A stretch of 64,000 nucleotides of DNA from Pseudomonas sp. FP2196 (GTDB lineage: Bacteria; Pseudomonadota; Gammaproteobacteria; Pseudomonadales; Pseudomonadaceae). The stretch is taken from NCBI RefSeq assembly GCF_030687715.1, contig NZ_CP117445.1, forward strand, positions 4,019,501 through 4,083,500, in the 5' to 3' direction. Every line of letters begins with the position of its first letter. Within the stretch, counting starts at the first letter, position 1. Positions 46,959 to 56,160 of the stretch are shown here, in pieces. The translations under genes and the position numbers were made by a program. Under the pieces are notes generated by a model. The model was not told the DNA's origin and searched no databases. It was given only the letters and a program-made list of their open reading frames with translations.

Positions 46959-47050
46959 CCTGTGGGAGCTGGCTGGCCAGCGATGGCGTCAGCACGGTCA
47001 ACATCTTCTTGGGCTGACAGACCGCTATCGCTGGCAAGCCAGCTCCCACA
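46959..47050. repeat. REP doublet, family B
   Basis: GTGGGAGCTGGCTGGCCAGCGATGG and the inverted CGCTGGCAAGCCAGCTCCCAC enclose about 40 bp, between convergent genes. Confidence 0.85.
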
Positions 47051-47071
47051 CGTTTTTGTGCTGATTTGTGG

Positions 47072-48646
47072 TTAGCGATCGGAGCGCATGAGTTCCGCTG
47101 AACCGTCCTCCGGCGACAGCACCGCCGCCCGGTTGCGCCCGGCATTTTTCGCCTGATACAGCGCCGCATCCGCCCGTTGGATAAACACTTCCGGGCTGTC
47201 ATTGCCATTGGGAATAAATGAGTAACAGCCCAGACTCACGGTGAGATATTCGGTGGGTGATCCGCTGTGGGTAATGCGTTTGTCGATCACGCTGCGGCGA
47301 ATCTGCCCGGCTATCGCCAATGCGCCGTTGATGTCGGTATCGGGCAACAGCACCGCGAACTCCTCGCCCCCGTAGCGCACCGCCAGATCCGACTTGCGCT
47401 GGCAGCAGTTCTTCAGCACCTGCGCCACTTGCATCAGACAATGATCGCCGGCCACGTGGCCATAAGCATCGTTGTAACGCTTGAAAAAATCGATATCGAG
47501 CATGATCAGGCTGACCGGGCTGACCTGCCGCGCGCCCCGGGCAAACTCGATTTCGAGTGACCGTTCAAACAGTCGCCGGTTGGCCAGTCCGGTGAGACTG
47601 TCGTGGGTGGCAATCTGCTCCAGCGAGCGTTGTGCCTGGCGCAGGTTCTTCTCGATCCGCTCACCGTTGCGAACCTGATGGATAAACACCCAGCCAAACA
47701 GCCCAATACCCAGGATCACCAGCGCCACGATCACGCTGGACTGGAACGCACGTTCATACCAACCCTTGAGAATTGTGTCCCGCGAGGTCGCGGCAGACAC
47801 CACCAACGGATACGACGCCAGTTGTCGATAGCCGTACAAACGGTTAACGCCATCGACCACCGAATCGATCATCGCCGTGCCGGCCGCCGCACTCGGCAGC
47901 AGTTTCTGATAGATCTCGCCCTGAGCCAGTGACGTACCAATCAGCGATTCATCAAACGGTCGGCGGGCAAGCAAGGTGCCGTCGGTCAGGCCGAGAAACA
48001 TGATGCCGTTGTCGTCGAGGCTGAAGCTTTTGAAGAATTGGTCGAAGTACGCCATCTTGATTCCGGCCAGCAACACACCTTGAAAATTGCCGGCGCGGTC
48101 GTTGACGCGCTTGGAGATCGGGATGATCCACTCGCCATCCTCGCGGTTGCGAATCGCCGGGCCGATGTGCGCCACGGTCGAGGCGTTCTGCTGATGGAAC
48201 TTGAAGTACTCACGGTCAGCCACGTTGATGCCATGGGGCAGATCGTTGAATGAGGTAAGCACCCACTGTCCCTGCTGGTCGAACAGGAACATGCCGTGTA
48301 ACTGACTCAGTTGCTGCACCCGGCGGGCGAAGGTTCTTTGCAGGCGCGGCTTCTGCGCCGCGCCGTAACCATCATCCTGAATCCAGTCGACCAGGCTGGT
48401 CATCACCAGATCCGCCGCGAGAAACGTGTCTTCTGCCTGCTGCGCCATCGCCCGGGTCAGGTTGCTCGAGGCCATTTGCGCCACCGCCAGATCCTGACGC
48501 CGCGACTGCTCCAGTTGCAGGTACAGCAAACCGAACAGGCACAGGCTCACCGCAACGACAAACAACACCGCCGCTTTTCGTAACGGCAGGCGTTTAAGCG
48601 CGCCGGGGGCCTGTTGCGGATCGTGAATGGGGATTGGCAAAAGCAT
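47072..48646 (-). CDS. Membrane diguanylate cyclase with periplasmic Cache-type sensor
   Basis: The 524-residue protein has TM1 (~25-45), a periplasmic dCache-like domain (~55-300: RTFARRVQQLSQLHG, ADREYFKFHQQ, GEWIIPISKRVND), TM2 (~308-328) and a GGDEF domain (~345-515). The active site is RYGGEEF with an intact RxxD inhibitory site (RKSD) five residues upstream, so it should make c-di-GMP and be feedback-inhibited. An unknown ligand in the periplasm controls it. Confidence 0.9.
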   Translation of the reverse strand: MLLPIPIHDPQQAPGALKRLPLRKAAVLFVVAVSLCLFGLLYLQLEQSRRQDLAVAQMASSNLTRAMAQQAEDTFLAADLVMTSLVDWIQDDGYGAAQKPRLQRTFARRVQQLSQLHGMFLFDQQGQWVLTSFNDLPHGINVADREYFKFHQQNASTVAHIGPAIRNREDGEWIIPISKRVNDRAGNFQGVLLAGIKMAYFDQFFKSFSLDDNGIMFLGLTDGTLLARRPFDESLIGTSLAQGEIYQKLLPSAAAGTAMIDSVVDGVNRLYGYRQLASYPLVVSAATSRDTILKGWYERAFQSSVIVALVILGIGLFGWVFIHQVRNGERIEKNLRQAQRSLEQIATHDSLTGLANRRLFERSLEIEFARGARQVSPVSLIMLDIDFFKRYNDAYGHVAGDHCLMQVAQVLKNCCQRKSDLAVRYGGEEFAVLLPDTDINGALAIAGQIRRSVIDKRITHSGSPTEYLTVSLGCYSFIPNGNDSPEVFIQRADAALYQAKNAGRNRAAVLSPEDGSAELMRSDR

Positions 48647-48838
48647 GTCCTGGGCAGGTACGACAGGGGCGCGAGCCCGAAACCCTTATGTTTTGTGAGC
48701 TTAGTTCACACGGATGCAGGGGGCAAACACCCCGCTCTCGCCCAGTTGTATCGGCGCGCGGTGGATTTGGATGATCGCCACAGGTCGATTTATTTTTACG
48801 ATTGGTTTTGCAGTAGATAAGCAGCGTGGACACGAGGC

Positions 48839-48936
48839 CCCTGTGGCGAGGGGATTTATCCCCGATGGGTCGCGCAGCGGCCCAAGAAACCGGACTGCTG
48901 CGCAGTCCATCGGGGATAAATCCCCTCACCACAGGT
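48839..48936. repeat. REP doublet, family D
   Basis: CCTGTGGCGAGGGGATTTATCCCCGATGG and its inverted copy enclose about 40 bp. This is the paired form of the unit at 16671-16708. Confidence 0.85.
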
Positions 48937-48956
48937 TCAGAGCAGAGAGCACTGAG

Positions 48957-49025
48957 CTCTCTGCTCTCTGCTCTCTGCTCTCTGCTCTCTGTTCAATGCT
49001 CAGCGCTCAGCGCTCAGCGCTCAGC
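48957..49025. repeat. Two heptanucleotide microsatellites
   Basis: CTCTCTG is repeated five times (48957-48991), then after seven bases CTCAGCG is repeated almost four times (48999-49025). Both lie between the RNase T2 stop and the diguanylate cyclase start on the same strand. The surrounding 48647-49044 contains no gene. Confidence 0.85.
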
Positions 49026-49044
49026 AATTCTGATTCAAATCACC

Positions 49045-49710
49045 TCAGCGCGACGGCGGCACCCGAATATCCCCCGCCCGGCACTGCGTCTTCACCCCTT
49101 TGCCACAGGCGCCAGGCTGCAAGTCTTTACCCATGCACACGCGCACCTCCGACAATTCCGGGCCGCTGCAAATCACCGCGATGCCATCCGCCGCAATTCC
49201 CGGGTTGGCCTTGCGGAACAAGTCGGCGATTTCTTGCGCCTCAAAGTAATAGGACGTGCTGAACGGTTGCAGCTCTTGCGGGATTTTCACCGCGCCAACA
49301 GCCTTATCCGCCGCATCCAGATAGCCCATCGCGCCGAGACCACTGCATGTGCCATGTTTCGACCATTCGTGATCAAGCAACTTCTTGGTCGGGAACAGCG
49401 TCATGCCCTTGCTGCTTTCCGCCGCCGACAGTGTGGTCAAAGGCGGGCAGGACTGCGGCCAGCCGCCCTTGGCATATTGCGGCCACAAACCATGCAGGAC
49501 GAAGCCGTAACCTTTACCGGAACACTGCACGTCATCCTTGTGCGTGAGGCAAAACGTCGGTGACCAGGACAGCGCCAACAGGTAGTAATCGAATACCCCC
49601 GCCACCGATTCCGCCTGCACCTTGCCGGACTGGGATTGACGCGCCGAACTCAGACCGACGCTACCGGCCGTCAGCGCAATCACCGCCAAAATTGTAAACA
49701 GCTTTTTCAT
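49045..49710 (-). CDS. Secreted ribonuclease T2
   Basis: The 221-residue protein has a signal peptide (LFTILAVIALTAGSVGLSSA) and both T2 active-site blocks: CAS I FVLHGLWPQ and CAS II EWSKHGTC, each with a catalytic His. Six or more Cys suit disulfides in the periplasm. RNase I-type enzymes cut RNA to nucleotides for scavenging. AAGGAG upstream fixes ATG 49710. Length fits the family. Confidence 0.93.
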   Translation of the reverse strand: MKKLFTILAVIALTAGSVGLSSARQSQSGKVQAESVAGVFDYYLLALSWSPTFCLTHKDDVQCSGKGYGFVLHGLWPQYAKGGWPQSCPPLTTLSAAESSKGMTLFPTKKLLDHEWSKHGTCSGLGAMGYLDAADKAVGAVKIPQELQPFSTSYYFEAQEIADLFRKANPGIAADGIAVICSGPELSEVRVCMGKDLQPGACGKGVKTQCRAGDIRVPPSR

Positions 49711-49875
49711 GTACCCGCTCCTTGGGACGCCTGCGTCCGTGGTTTTCGTTCCTGACCAGACGTGGTCAGGGCTGATTTGGACACGCCAGTGTTGCAAGCG
49801 CATGACGCAAGGCAAGGCCGTACCCCGTTGAAAGGTCTACGATTAATAAGCAGCTATCAAACACAGGGATCCGAA

Positions 49876-50358
49876 ATGAGTAAAGCAGACGAACTCGCCG
49901 CGAAGCTCCAGCAAACCCGGCACACCCGCGCGGCCGGCATCACCTGCGCGGCACTGGAAATCGATTGCTGGCCGGCGCAGGTCTACGACCTGTACCACCG
50001 CATCGAGGCGTGGCTGCAACCGGTGACCGAAGTCGGCCTGAAGATTCGGCGCAATCCTACGCACATTTGCGAAACCTCCCCGGATGGTGAATCCCACGAC
50101 TACGCCATCGACCAACTGGTGATCGACGCGAATAACCAAAGCCTGACATTTGATCCCATCGCCCGCTTTACCGAGGATGGCGCCGGCCGCGTGCAAATCA
50201 CCCTGCCGGAGCGAAACACCTATCTGTTGCGCACCGTCGATGAACACCACGAAAGCCACTGGTGGCTACAGACCGTTGAAACCGGGCAGGAGCTGGATGC
50301 GATTGCATTGACGGAAAACAACCTGTTGCAGGTGGTGCAGGAAGGGTTGGGGCTTTAG
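49876..50358 (+). CDS. Protein of unknown function
   Basis: The 160-residue soluble protein has no signal peptide or TM helix. It starts MSKADELAAKLQQTRHTRAA and includes IDCWPAQVYDLYHRIEAWL and ESHWWLQTVETG near the end. AGGG ten bases upstream supports the ATG. The fold may be alpha/beta with a C-terminal helix (ENNLLQVVQEGL), but I recognise no family. Neighbours (RNase T2, copA) give no clear clue. Confidence 0.65.
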   Translation: MSKADELAAKLQQTRHTRAAGITCAALEIDCWPAQVYDLYHRIEAWLQPVTEVGLKIRRNPTHICETSPDGESHDYAIDQLVIDANNQSLTFDPIARFTEDGAGRVQITLPERNTYLLRTVDEHHESHWWLQTVETGQELDAIALTENNLLQVVQEGLGL

Positions 50359-50372
50359 GTCATTGCTGAACC

Positions 50373-50387
50373 TGTCAAAACTGTAAT
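50373..50387 (+). promoter_or_regulatory. Copper-box-like site upstream of copA
   Basis: TGTCAAAACTGTAAT resembles the TGACA/TGTAA-type repeats bound by CopR/CusR regulators. It is 73 bp before the copA ATG. No copRS gene is in the window. Confidence 0.45.
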
Positions 50388-50459
50388 CTGCCCCTCAGCC
50401 AACTGAAAGCTTACGCTGGTTAGCCTCCCTGTCATGGATCAAACGGGGACTCATCGCGC

Positions 50460-52157
50460 ATGCCTTCCAACACCTCAAGACGCACCTTCGTCAAAGGCCT
50501 GGCCGCCGGTGGTTTGCTCGGTGGCCTCGGCCTGTGGCGCACCCCGGTCTGGGCGCTGAGCGGTCCCGGTCAAATCAACGAACTGAGCGGCAGCGAGTTC
50601 GAGCTGTTCATCGGCGAAACCCCGGTCAACTTCAGCGGCCAACCGCGCACGGCGATGACCATCAACGGTAGCCTCCCCGGCCCGCTGCTGCGCTGGCGCG
50701 AAGGCGACACGGTGACGCTGCGGGTACGTAACCGGCTCAAGGACAGCACCTCGATTCACTGGCACGGCATTCTGCTGCCGGCCAACATGGACGGCGTGCC
50801 GGGCCTGAGTTTTCATGGCATCGAGCCGGGCGGCGTGTATGTCTACCAATTCAAAGTCCGACAGAACGGCACCTACTGGTATCACAGCCATTCCGGGCTT
50901 CAGGAGCAGGCTGGCGTCTATGGGCCGCTGGTGATCGACGCCAAAGACCCGGAGCCATTCCAATACGACCGCGACTACGTGGTGATGCTCAGCGACTGGA
51001 CCGACGAAACCCCGTCCCACCTGATGAAGACCCTGAAAAAACAGTCCGACTACTACAACTTCCACAAACGCACCGTTGGCGACTTCATCAACGACGTCAG
51101 CGCCAAAGGCTGGGGAGCCACCGTCGCCGACCGCAAGATGTGGGCAGAAATGAACATGAACCCCACTGACATCGCCGACGTCAGTGGCGCCACCTACACC
51201 TTCCTGATGAACGGCCACGCGCCCGACACAAACTGGACCGGCCTGTTCCGCCCCGGCGAAAAACTGCGTTTGCGCCTGATCAACGGCTCGGCCATGAGCT
51301 ATTTCGACGTACGCATTCCGGGGCTGAAAATGACCGTGGTCGCCGCTGACGGCTTGCACGTCAAACCGGTCAGCGTTGATGAACTGCGCATCGCCGTAGC
51401 GGAAACCTACGACGTGATCGTCGAGCCCGAATCCGAGGCCTACACCCTCTTCGCCCAAGCCATGGACCGCACCGGTTACGCCCGTGGCACCCTCGCGACC
51501 CGCGCCGGGCTGTCAGCCCCGGTGCCGGCGCTGGACCCGCGGCCATTGGTCACCATGGACGACATGGGCATGGGCGGGATGGATCACGGATCGATGGACA
51601 TGAGCGCCATGGATCACTCGGCCATGGGGCCGATGCAAACGCATCCCGACAGCGAGAAGAACAACCCGCTGGTGGACATGCAAGCCATGACCACCGCGCC
51701 GAAACTCAACGACCCCGGCCTCGGCCTGCGCAACAACGGTCGCCGCGTGCTGACCTACGCCGACCTGCGCAGCACCTTCGAAGACCCGGACGGCCGCGAC
51801 CCGGGCCGCACCATCGAGTTGCACCTCACCGGCCACATGGAAAAATTCGCCTGGTCATTCAACGGCATCAAGTTCTCCGATGCCGAGCCGCTTCGCCTCA
51901 AGTACGGCGAGCGCATTCGTCTGGTGCTGGTCAACGACACGATGATGACCCACCCGATTCACCTGCACGGCATGTGGAGTGATCTGGAAGACGAAAATGG
52001 CGACTTCCAGGTGCGCAAACACACCATCGACATGCCCCCCGGCACCCGCCGCAGCTATCGCGTCACCGCCGACGCACTGGGCCGCTGGGCCTTTCACTGC
52101 CATCTCCTGTACCACATGGAAATGGGCATGTTTCGCGAAGTACGGGTGGAAGAATGA
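50460..52157 (+). CDS. copA: Copper resistance multicopper oxidase CopA
   Basis: The 565-residue protein has a Tat signal ([13 protein letters not shown], residues 6-18). All four copper-binding blocks are present: HWHG (~97-100), WYHSHSG, HPIHLHG and [12 protein letters not shown] near the C-terminus, so the type 1, 2 and 3 sites are complete. A Met/His-rich insert ([20 protein letters not shown], ~372-391) is typical of CopA/PcoA. It oxidises or holds periplasmic copper. copB overlaps by 4 bp or follows by 11 bp depending on its start. Confidence 0.95.
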   Translation: MPSNTSRRTFVKGLAAGGLLGGLGLWRTPVWALSGPGQINELSGSEFELFIGETPVNFSGQPRTAMTINGSLPGPLLRWREGDTVTLRVRNRLKDSTSIHWHGILLPANMDGVPGLSFHGIEPGGVYVYQFKVRQNGTYWYHSHSGLQEQAGVYGPLVIDAKDPEPFQYDRDYVVMLSDWTDETPSHLMKTLKKQSDYYNFHKRTVGDFINDVSAKGWGATVADRKMWAEMNMNPTDIADVSGATYTFLMNGHAPDTNWTGLFRPGEKLRLRLINGSAMSYFDVRIPGLKMTVVAADGLHVKPVSVDELRIAVAETYDVIVEPESEAYTLFAQAMDRTGYARGTLATRAGLSAPVPALDPRPLVTMDDMGMGGMDHGSMDMSAMDHSAMGPMQTHPDSEKNNPLVDMQAMTTAPKLNDPGLGLRNNGRRVLTYADLRSTFEDPDGRDPGRTIELHLTGHMEKFAWSFNGIKFSDAEPLRLKYGERIRLVLVNDTMMTHPIHLHGMWSDLEDENGDFQVRKHTIDMPPGTRRSYRVTADALGRWAFHCHLLYHMEMGMFREVRVEE

Positions 52158-53038
52158 AGGGGCCGATCATGACTCGATTCACTGCGTTGTCCTTGCTGCT
52201 TGTCGGCAGCTCGGCCATGGCCGCCAGCGACATGCAGGGCATGGATCACAGCCAGATGCCCGGCATGGATCATTCGGCGCTGCAAAGCATGGACGACGGC
52301 ATGATGCAGCCCGCCGCCCCGACAGAAAGTCGCACACCGATCCCCGCGCTGACCGACGCCGACCGCGCCGCCGTGTTCACAAGCCCCGGTGGCCATCAGG
52401 TACATGACAGCGCGATCAACAGCTATTTCCTCGCCGACAAACTCGAATGGCAGGACGCCGACGACGGCAGCGCGTTGGCGTGGGATTTGTCCGGCTGGAT
52501 CGGCGGCGACAGCGATCGCCTGTGGCTGCGCTCCGAAGGCGAACGCAGCAACGGCAAGACCGAGGACGCGGAAATCCAGGCCCTGTGGGGCCATGCGATT
52601 TCGCCGTGGTGGGACGTGGTCAGCGGCGTGCGCCAGGACTTCAAGCCCGGCGCCCCACAAACATGGGCGGCCTTCGGATTGCAGGGCATGGCGCTGTACA
52701 ACTTTGAAGCCGAGGCCACCGCGTTTATCGGCGAAGGAGGTCAGAGCGCGATTCGGCTGGAGGGCGACTACGACATTCTGCTGACCAATCGCCTGATCCT
52801 GCAGCCAACCGCCGAACTCAACGTTTACGGCAAAAACGACCCGCAACGGGGCATCGGCTCAGGGCTGTCCAACACCGAAGCCGGCCTGCGCCTGCGCTAT
52901 GAAATTCGCCGTGAATTTGCCCCCTACATCGGCGTGACCTGGAACCGTACCTACGGCAACACCGCCGATTACGCACGGGCCGAAGGCGAGGATCGCAGCG
53001 AAGCGCGCCTGGTGCTTGGCGTGCGGCTGTGGTTCTGA
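52154..53038 (+). CDS. copB: Copper resistance outer membrane protein CopB
   Basis: The 294-residue protein has a signal peptide ([14 protein letters not shown]), a short Met/His-rich region ([20 protein letters not shown], ~25-44) and a beta-barrel ending GVRLWF with terminal Phe. CopB/PcoB binds copper at the outer membrane. The ATG at 52154 overlaps the copA stop as ATGA; ATG 52169 is an alternative start with a shorter signal. Confidence 0.92.
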   Translation: MKGPIMTRFTALSLLLVGSSAMAASDMQGMDHSQMPGMDHSALQSMDDGMMQPAAPTESRTPIPALTDADRAAVFTSPGGHQVHDSAINSYFLADKLEWQDADDGSALAWDLSGWIGGDSDRLWLRSEGERSNGKTEDAEIQALWGHAISPWWDVVSGVRQDFKPGAPQTWAAFGLQGMALYNFEAEATAFIGEGGQSAIRLEGDYDILLTNRLILQPTAELNVYGKNDPQRGIGSGLSNTEAGLRLRYEIRREFAPYIGVTWNRTYGNTADYARAEGEDRSEARLVLGVRLWF

Positions 53039-53093
53039 AGCCATTCGTTCAATAACACAACAACCACCGCCCAAGAGCGGTAAGAGGCCTCGC

Positions 53094-53468
53094 ATGCGCA
53101 CATTGAAAACCACCGTCATACTCGTCACCGGCCTGCTCTTGAGCAGTCTGGCCCAGGCTCACCCGAAACTGCTCTCATCGACCCCGGCCGAAGGCGCGGA
53201 CGGCGCGGCGCCCGGCAAGATCGAATTGCACTTTTCGGAAAATCTGGTGACCCAGTTCTCCGGGGCCAAACTGGTGATGACCGAAATGGCCGGCATGGCC
53301 CATGCGCCGATGCCGATGAAAGCCAAAGTCAGCGCCGGCAGCGACCCGAAAACCATGCTCATCACCCCGCTCGCCCCGTTGCCTGCCGGCACCTACAAAG
53401 TCGAATGGCGCGCGGTGTCTTCAGACACCCATCCGATCACCGGCAACGTCACGTTCAAAGTGAAGTGA
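53094..53468 (+). CDS. copC: Periplasmic copper-binding protein CopC
   Basis: The 124-residue protein has a signal peptide ending SLAQA before the ligand His of mature residue 1 (HPKLL). It has a seven-strand Ig-like fold with a Met-rich patch (MTEMAGMAHAPMPM, the Cu(I) site of CopC) and SSDTHPITG near the C-terminus with a Cu(II) His. AAGAGG upstream supports the ATG. It sits between copB and copD, the usual order. Confidence 0.93.
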   Translation: MRTLKTTVILVTGLLLSSLAQAHPKLLSSTPAEGADGAAPGKIELHFSENLVTQFSGAKLVMTEMAGMAHAPMPMKAKVSAGSDPKTMLITPLAPLPAGTYKVEWRAVSSDTHPITGNVTFKVK

Positions 53469-53471
53469 GCG

Positions 53472-54341
53472 ATGGGCGAACTGAGCAACATCATCCTGCG
53501 ACTGGCGTTGTATGTGGATCTGCTGCTGTTGTTCGGGGTGGCGTTGTTTGGGGTCTACAGCTTTAACCGGGTGCTGCGGTTTCAGCCGATGTTGCGCGCC
53601 ATGGCACTGCTCGGGATTGTGCTGTCGGTGGCTGGCGGAGTGCTGATGACCAGCGCCATGAGTGGCGAAACCGAGCTCGCGGCGCTGTGGCCGCATCTGC
53701 AGATGATGCTGCTTGAAACAGACGTGGGGCTGGCGTGGGCGGTGCGGGTTTGTGCGCTGATCGTCGTGTTGATCAGGCCGGGGTTGTGGATCGCGTCGAC
53801 TGCCGGCGCTATCGCCCTCGCATCGCTAGCCTGGAGTGGGCATGGCGCGATGGACGAAGGATGGCTGCGGATCTGGCATTTCCTCAGCGACATCCTCCAC
53901 CTGCTTGCTGCCGGGGCATGGTTGGGCGCCATGCTGGCGCTGGTGTTGATGGCGCGCGGGCTTGTTGATGAACCAAGACTTCGGCAACTGGCTCATGCCG
54001 TCAAACGCTTCGAACCGGTGGGCGCAGTGATTGTGCTGACGCTCGCCGTGACTGGCGTGGTGAATTACCTGTTTATCGTCGGCCCCAAGCTCGATGACGT
54101 GTTGCTTGGTGCCTACGCAATTCTGCTCGCGATCAAGGTGGTGCTGTTTGCGGCCATGCTGGTGTTAGCGGCGCTGAACCGCTTTCACCTCGGGCCATTG
54201 CTGGAGAAGTCCTTGCGCGATGGTCAGCACTGCAAAGCTGCGAACGCTCTCAGGCGCAGTGTTCTCCTGGAGTTGGCCATCGCGCTGCTGATCGTGGCGC
54301 TGGTTGCATGGCTGGGCACTTTGAGTCCCGAGCCGGGATGA
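53472..54341 (+). CDS. copD: Copper transport membrane protein CopD
   Basis: A 289-residue protein with eight TM helices (e.g. LALYVDLLLLFGVALFGVYS, GAWLGAMLALVLMARG). GGVLMTSAMSGE and WHFLSDILHLLAAGAWLGA are typical of CopD, which moves copper inward or partners CopC. The gene starts three bases after copC and closes the copABCD operon. Confidence 0.9.
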   Translation: MGELSNIILRLALYVDLLLLFGVALFGVYSFNRVLRFQPMLRAMALLGIVLSVAGGVLMTSAMSGETELAALWPHLQMMLLETDVGLAWAVRVCALIVVLIRPGLWIASTAGAIALASLAWSGHGAMDEGWLRIWHFLSDILHLLAAGAWLGAMLALVLMARGLVDEPRLRQLAHAVKRFEPVGAVIVLTLAVTGVVNYLFIVGPKLDDVLLGAYAILLAIKVVLFAAMLVLAALNRFHLGPLLEKSLRDGQHCKAANALRRSVLLELAIALLIVALVAWLGTLSPEPG

Positions 54342-54399
54342 CACCCGGCAAAGGCTTTCACTACACTGGGCTACCTTTCCCTGCATAAGCCCGATCGCC

Positions 54400-55185
54400 A
54401 TGACAACGCTAAAAAGCACGATGATCTTCTGCGGCCTGCTGACCCTGACCGCCGGCGCTCACGCGGAGCCAACCCCTTCGCACCTGGATACCATTCAGCA
54501 ACAAGGCCAGTTGCGCGTCTGCACCACCGGCGACTACAAGCCCTACACCTTCAAACGCACTGACGGTGACTTCGAAGGCATCGACATCAGCATGGCCCGC
54601 TCGCTGGCCGACAGTCTCGGGGTCAAGGTCGAGTGGGTGCCAACCACCTGGAAAACCCTGATGCCGGACATGCAGGCCGGCAAGTGCGACATCGGCATGG
54701 GCGGGATTTCGGTCACGCTGGACCGGCAGAAAAAGGCTTACTTCAGCAACACCCTCGACGTCGACGGCAAAATCCCGCTGGTGCGCTGCGCCGACCAAGC
54801 CAAATACCAGACCGTCGAACAGATCAACCAGCCCGGCGTGCGCTTGGTCGAACCCGCCGGTGGCACCAACGAAGCCTTCGTCCACGCCTTCCTGCCCAAA
54901 GCGCAACTGGCCCTGCACGACAACGTGACGATCTTCCAGCAACTGCTCGACAACAAGGCCGACGTGATGATCACCGACGCCTCGGAAGCGCTGTATCAGC
55001 AGAAGTTGAAACCGGGGTTGTGCGCGGTCAATCCGCAGCAGTTCATGCAGTACGGCGAAAAGGCCTACCTGCTGCCGCGTGATGACATCAGCTGGAAGCT
55101 GTACGTTGATCAGTGGCTGCACCTGAGCAAAGTGACCGGCAAATACCAGAAGGTGCTCGGCGAGTGGCTGGCGGTTCCGCAGTAA
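54400..55185 (+). CDS. pheC: Periplasmic cyclohexadienyl dehydratase-like protein (PheC type)
   Basis: The 261-residue protein has a signal peptide (GLLTLTAGAHAEP) and a solute-binding-protein fold. TTGDYKPYTF, DFEGIDISMA, GISVTLDRQKKAYFS, PAGGTNEAFV, VTIFQQLLDNKADVMITDA and EKAYLLPRDD match PheC of P. aeruginosa closely by recall. That enzyme turns prephenate or arogenate into phenylpyruvate or phenylalanine in the periplasm. A plain amino-acid binding protein is the alternative, but no permease genes are adjacent. Confidence 0.75.
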   Translation: MTTLKSTMIFCGLLTLTAGAHAEPTPSHLDTIQQQGQLRVCTTGDYKPYTFKRTDGDFEGIDISMARSLADSLGVKVEWVPTTWKTLMPDMQAGKCDIGMGGISVTLDRQKKAYFSNTLDVDGKIPLVRCADQAKYQTVEQINQPGVRLVEPAGGTNEAFVHAFLPKAQLALHDNVTIFQQLLDNKADVMITDASEALYQQKLKPGLCAVNPQQFMQYGEKAYLLPRDDISWKLYVDQWLHLSKVTGKYQKVLGEWLAVPQ

Positions 55186-55265
55186 GCATGCTGTGAGTTC
55201 GGAGTAACTGTGCAGGTGTGCGATTCAGCACCCGGCATCAACATTTTCAGTACTTGAGGTGCCCC

Positions 55266-55700
55266 ATGAATGTCGACTGGCTCAACTTCACTCCGTGGTC
55301 ATCCCTTGCCGGTGGCGCACTGATTGGCCTGGCGGCCAGCCTGTTGGTTGTCGGCAATGGGCGTATCGCGGGGATAAGCGGCCTGATCGGCAGTCTTCTG
55401 CAACGAAGTCGTGAAGGCGCAAGCGAGAAAGCTCTGTTTCTCCTTGGTCTGCTCGTCGCGCCAGTGCTCTGGGGATTGTTCACCACGTTGCCGCGAATCG
55501 AGTTCCAGAGTGGCGGGTTCGGGCTGGTCGTCGCCGGTCTGTTGGTCGGCATTGGCACACGATACGGTTCAGGTTGCACGAGTGGTCATGGGGTTTGCGG
55601 CATATCGCGCCTTTCACCGCGCTCAATGGCCGCCACTGCCTGTTTCATGCTCAGTGGATTCATGACGGTGTTTGTCCTGCGTCATGTGCTGGGAGCATGA
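55266..55700 (+). CDS. YeeE/YedE-family membrane protein, first half
   Basis: A 144-residue protein with four TM helices and the family motif GTRYGSGCTSGHGVCGISRL (~97-116), whose Cys is thought to bind a sulfur species. GAGGTG upstream supports ATG 55266. Full-length YeeE imports thiosulfate; here the function is split over two overlapping genes, as is common in bacteria. Confidence 0.88.
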   Translation: MNVDWLNFTPWSSLAGGALIGLAASLLVVGNGRIAGISGLIGSLLQRSREGASEKALFLLGLLVAPVLWGLFTTLPRIEFQSGGFGLVVAGLLVGIGTRYGSGCTSGHGVCGISRLSPRSMAATACFMLSGFMTVFVLRHVLGA

Positions 55701-56122
55701 ACATGATCAAACTGAACGCGTTCATTGCCGGCCTGCTTTTCGGCCTGGGTCTGCTTCTGGCAGGGATGGCCAACCCGGAAAAAGTACTGGCATTTCTGGA
55801 CTTGGCCGGTGCCTGGGATCCCTCTCTGGCATTGGTCATGGTGGGGGCCATTGCCGTCGCCATCGGCCCCTTGACCTGGGCCCGTCGGCAATCCCGATCC
55901 CTGCTGGGAAACCCCATGCAGCTACCCGTCAAACGTGAGCTCGACCGACGATTGATTGGCGGCAGTCTGCTGTTCGGTGTTGGCTGGGGAATAGCCGGTA
56001 TCTGCCCTGGACCTGCAGTGACCATCCTGCTGACAGGCCATTGGCAAGTCATCGTGTTCGTCATGGCCATGCTGGCTGGCATGTTGCTGTTTAGCGTACT
56101 GGAAGCCCGACGCGACGCCTGA
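55697..56122 (+). CDS. YeeE/YedE-family membrane protein, second half (DUF6691-like)
   Basis: A 141-residue protein with four TM helices, starting at an ATG overlapping the upstream stop (ATGA, 55697-55700). FGLGLLLAGMANPEKVLAFL and GVGWGIAGICPGPAV are characteristic; the CPGP Cys mirrors that of the first half. The pair likely forms one sulfur-compound channel. Confidence 0.88.
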   Translation: MNMIKLNAFIAGLLFGLGLLLAGMANPEKVLAFLDLAGAWDPSLALVMVGAIAVAIGPLTWARRQSRSLLGNPMQLPVKRELDRRLIGGSLLFGVGWGIAGICPGPAVTILLTGHWQVIVFVMAMLAGMLLFSVLEARRDA

Positions 56123-56160
56123 CCCGCGTTATCGAAAGGATCAGTGCGAGCTGAAAGTGT

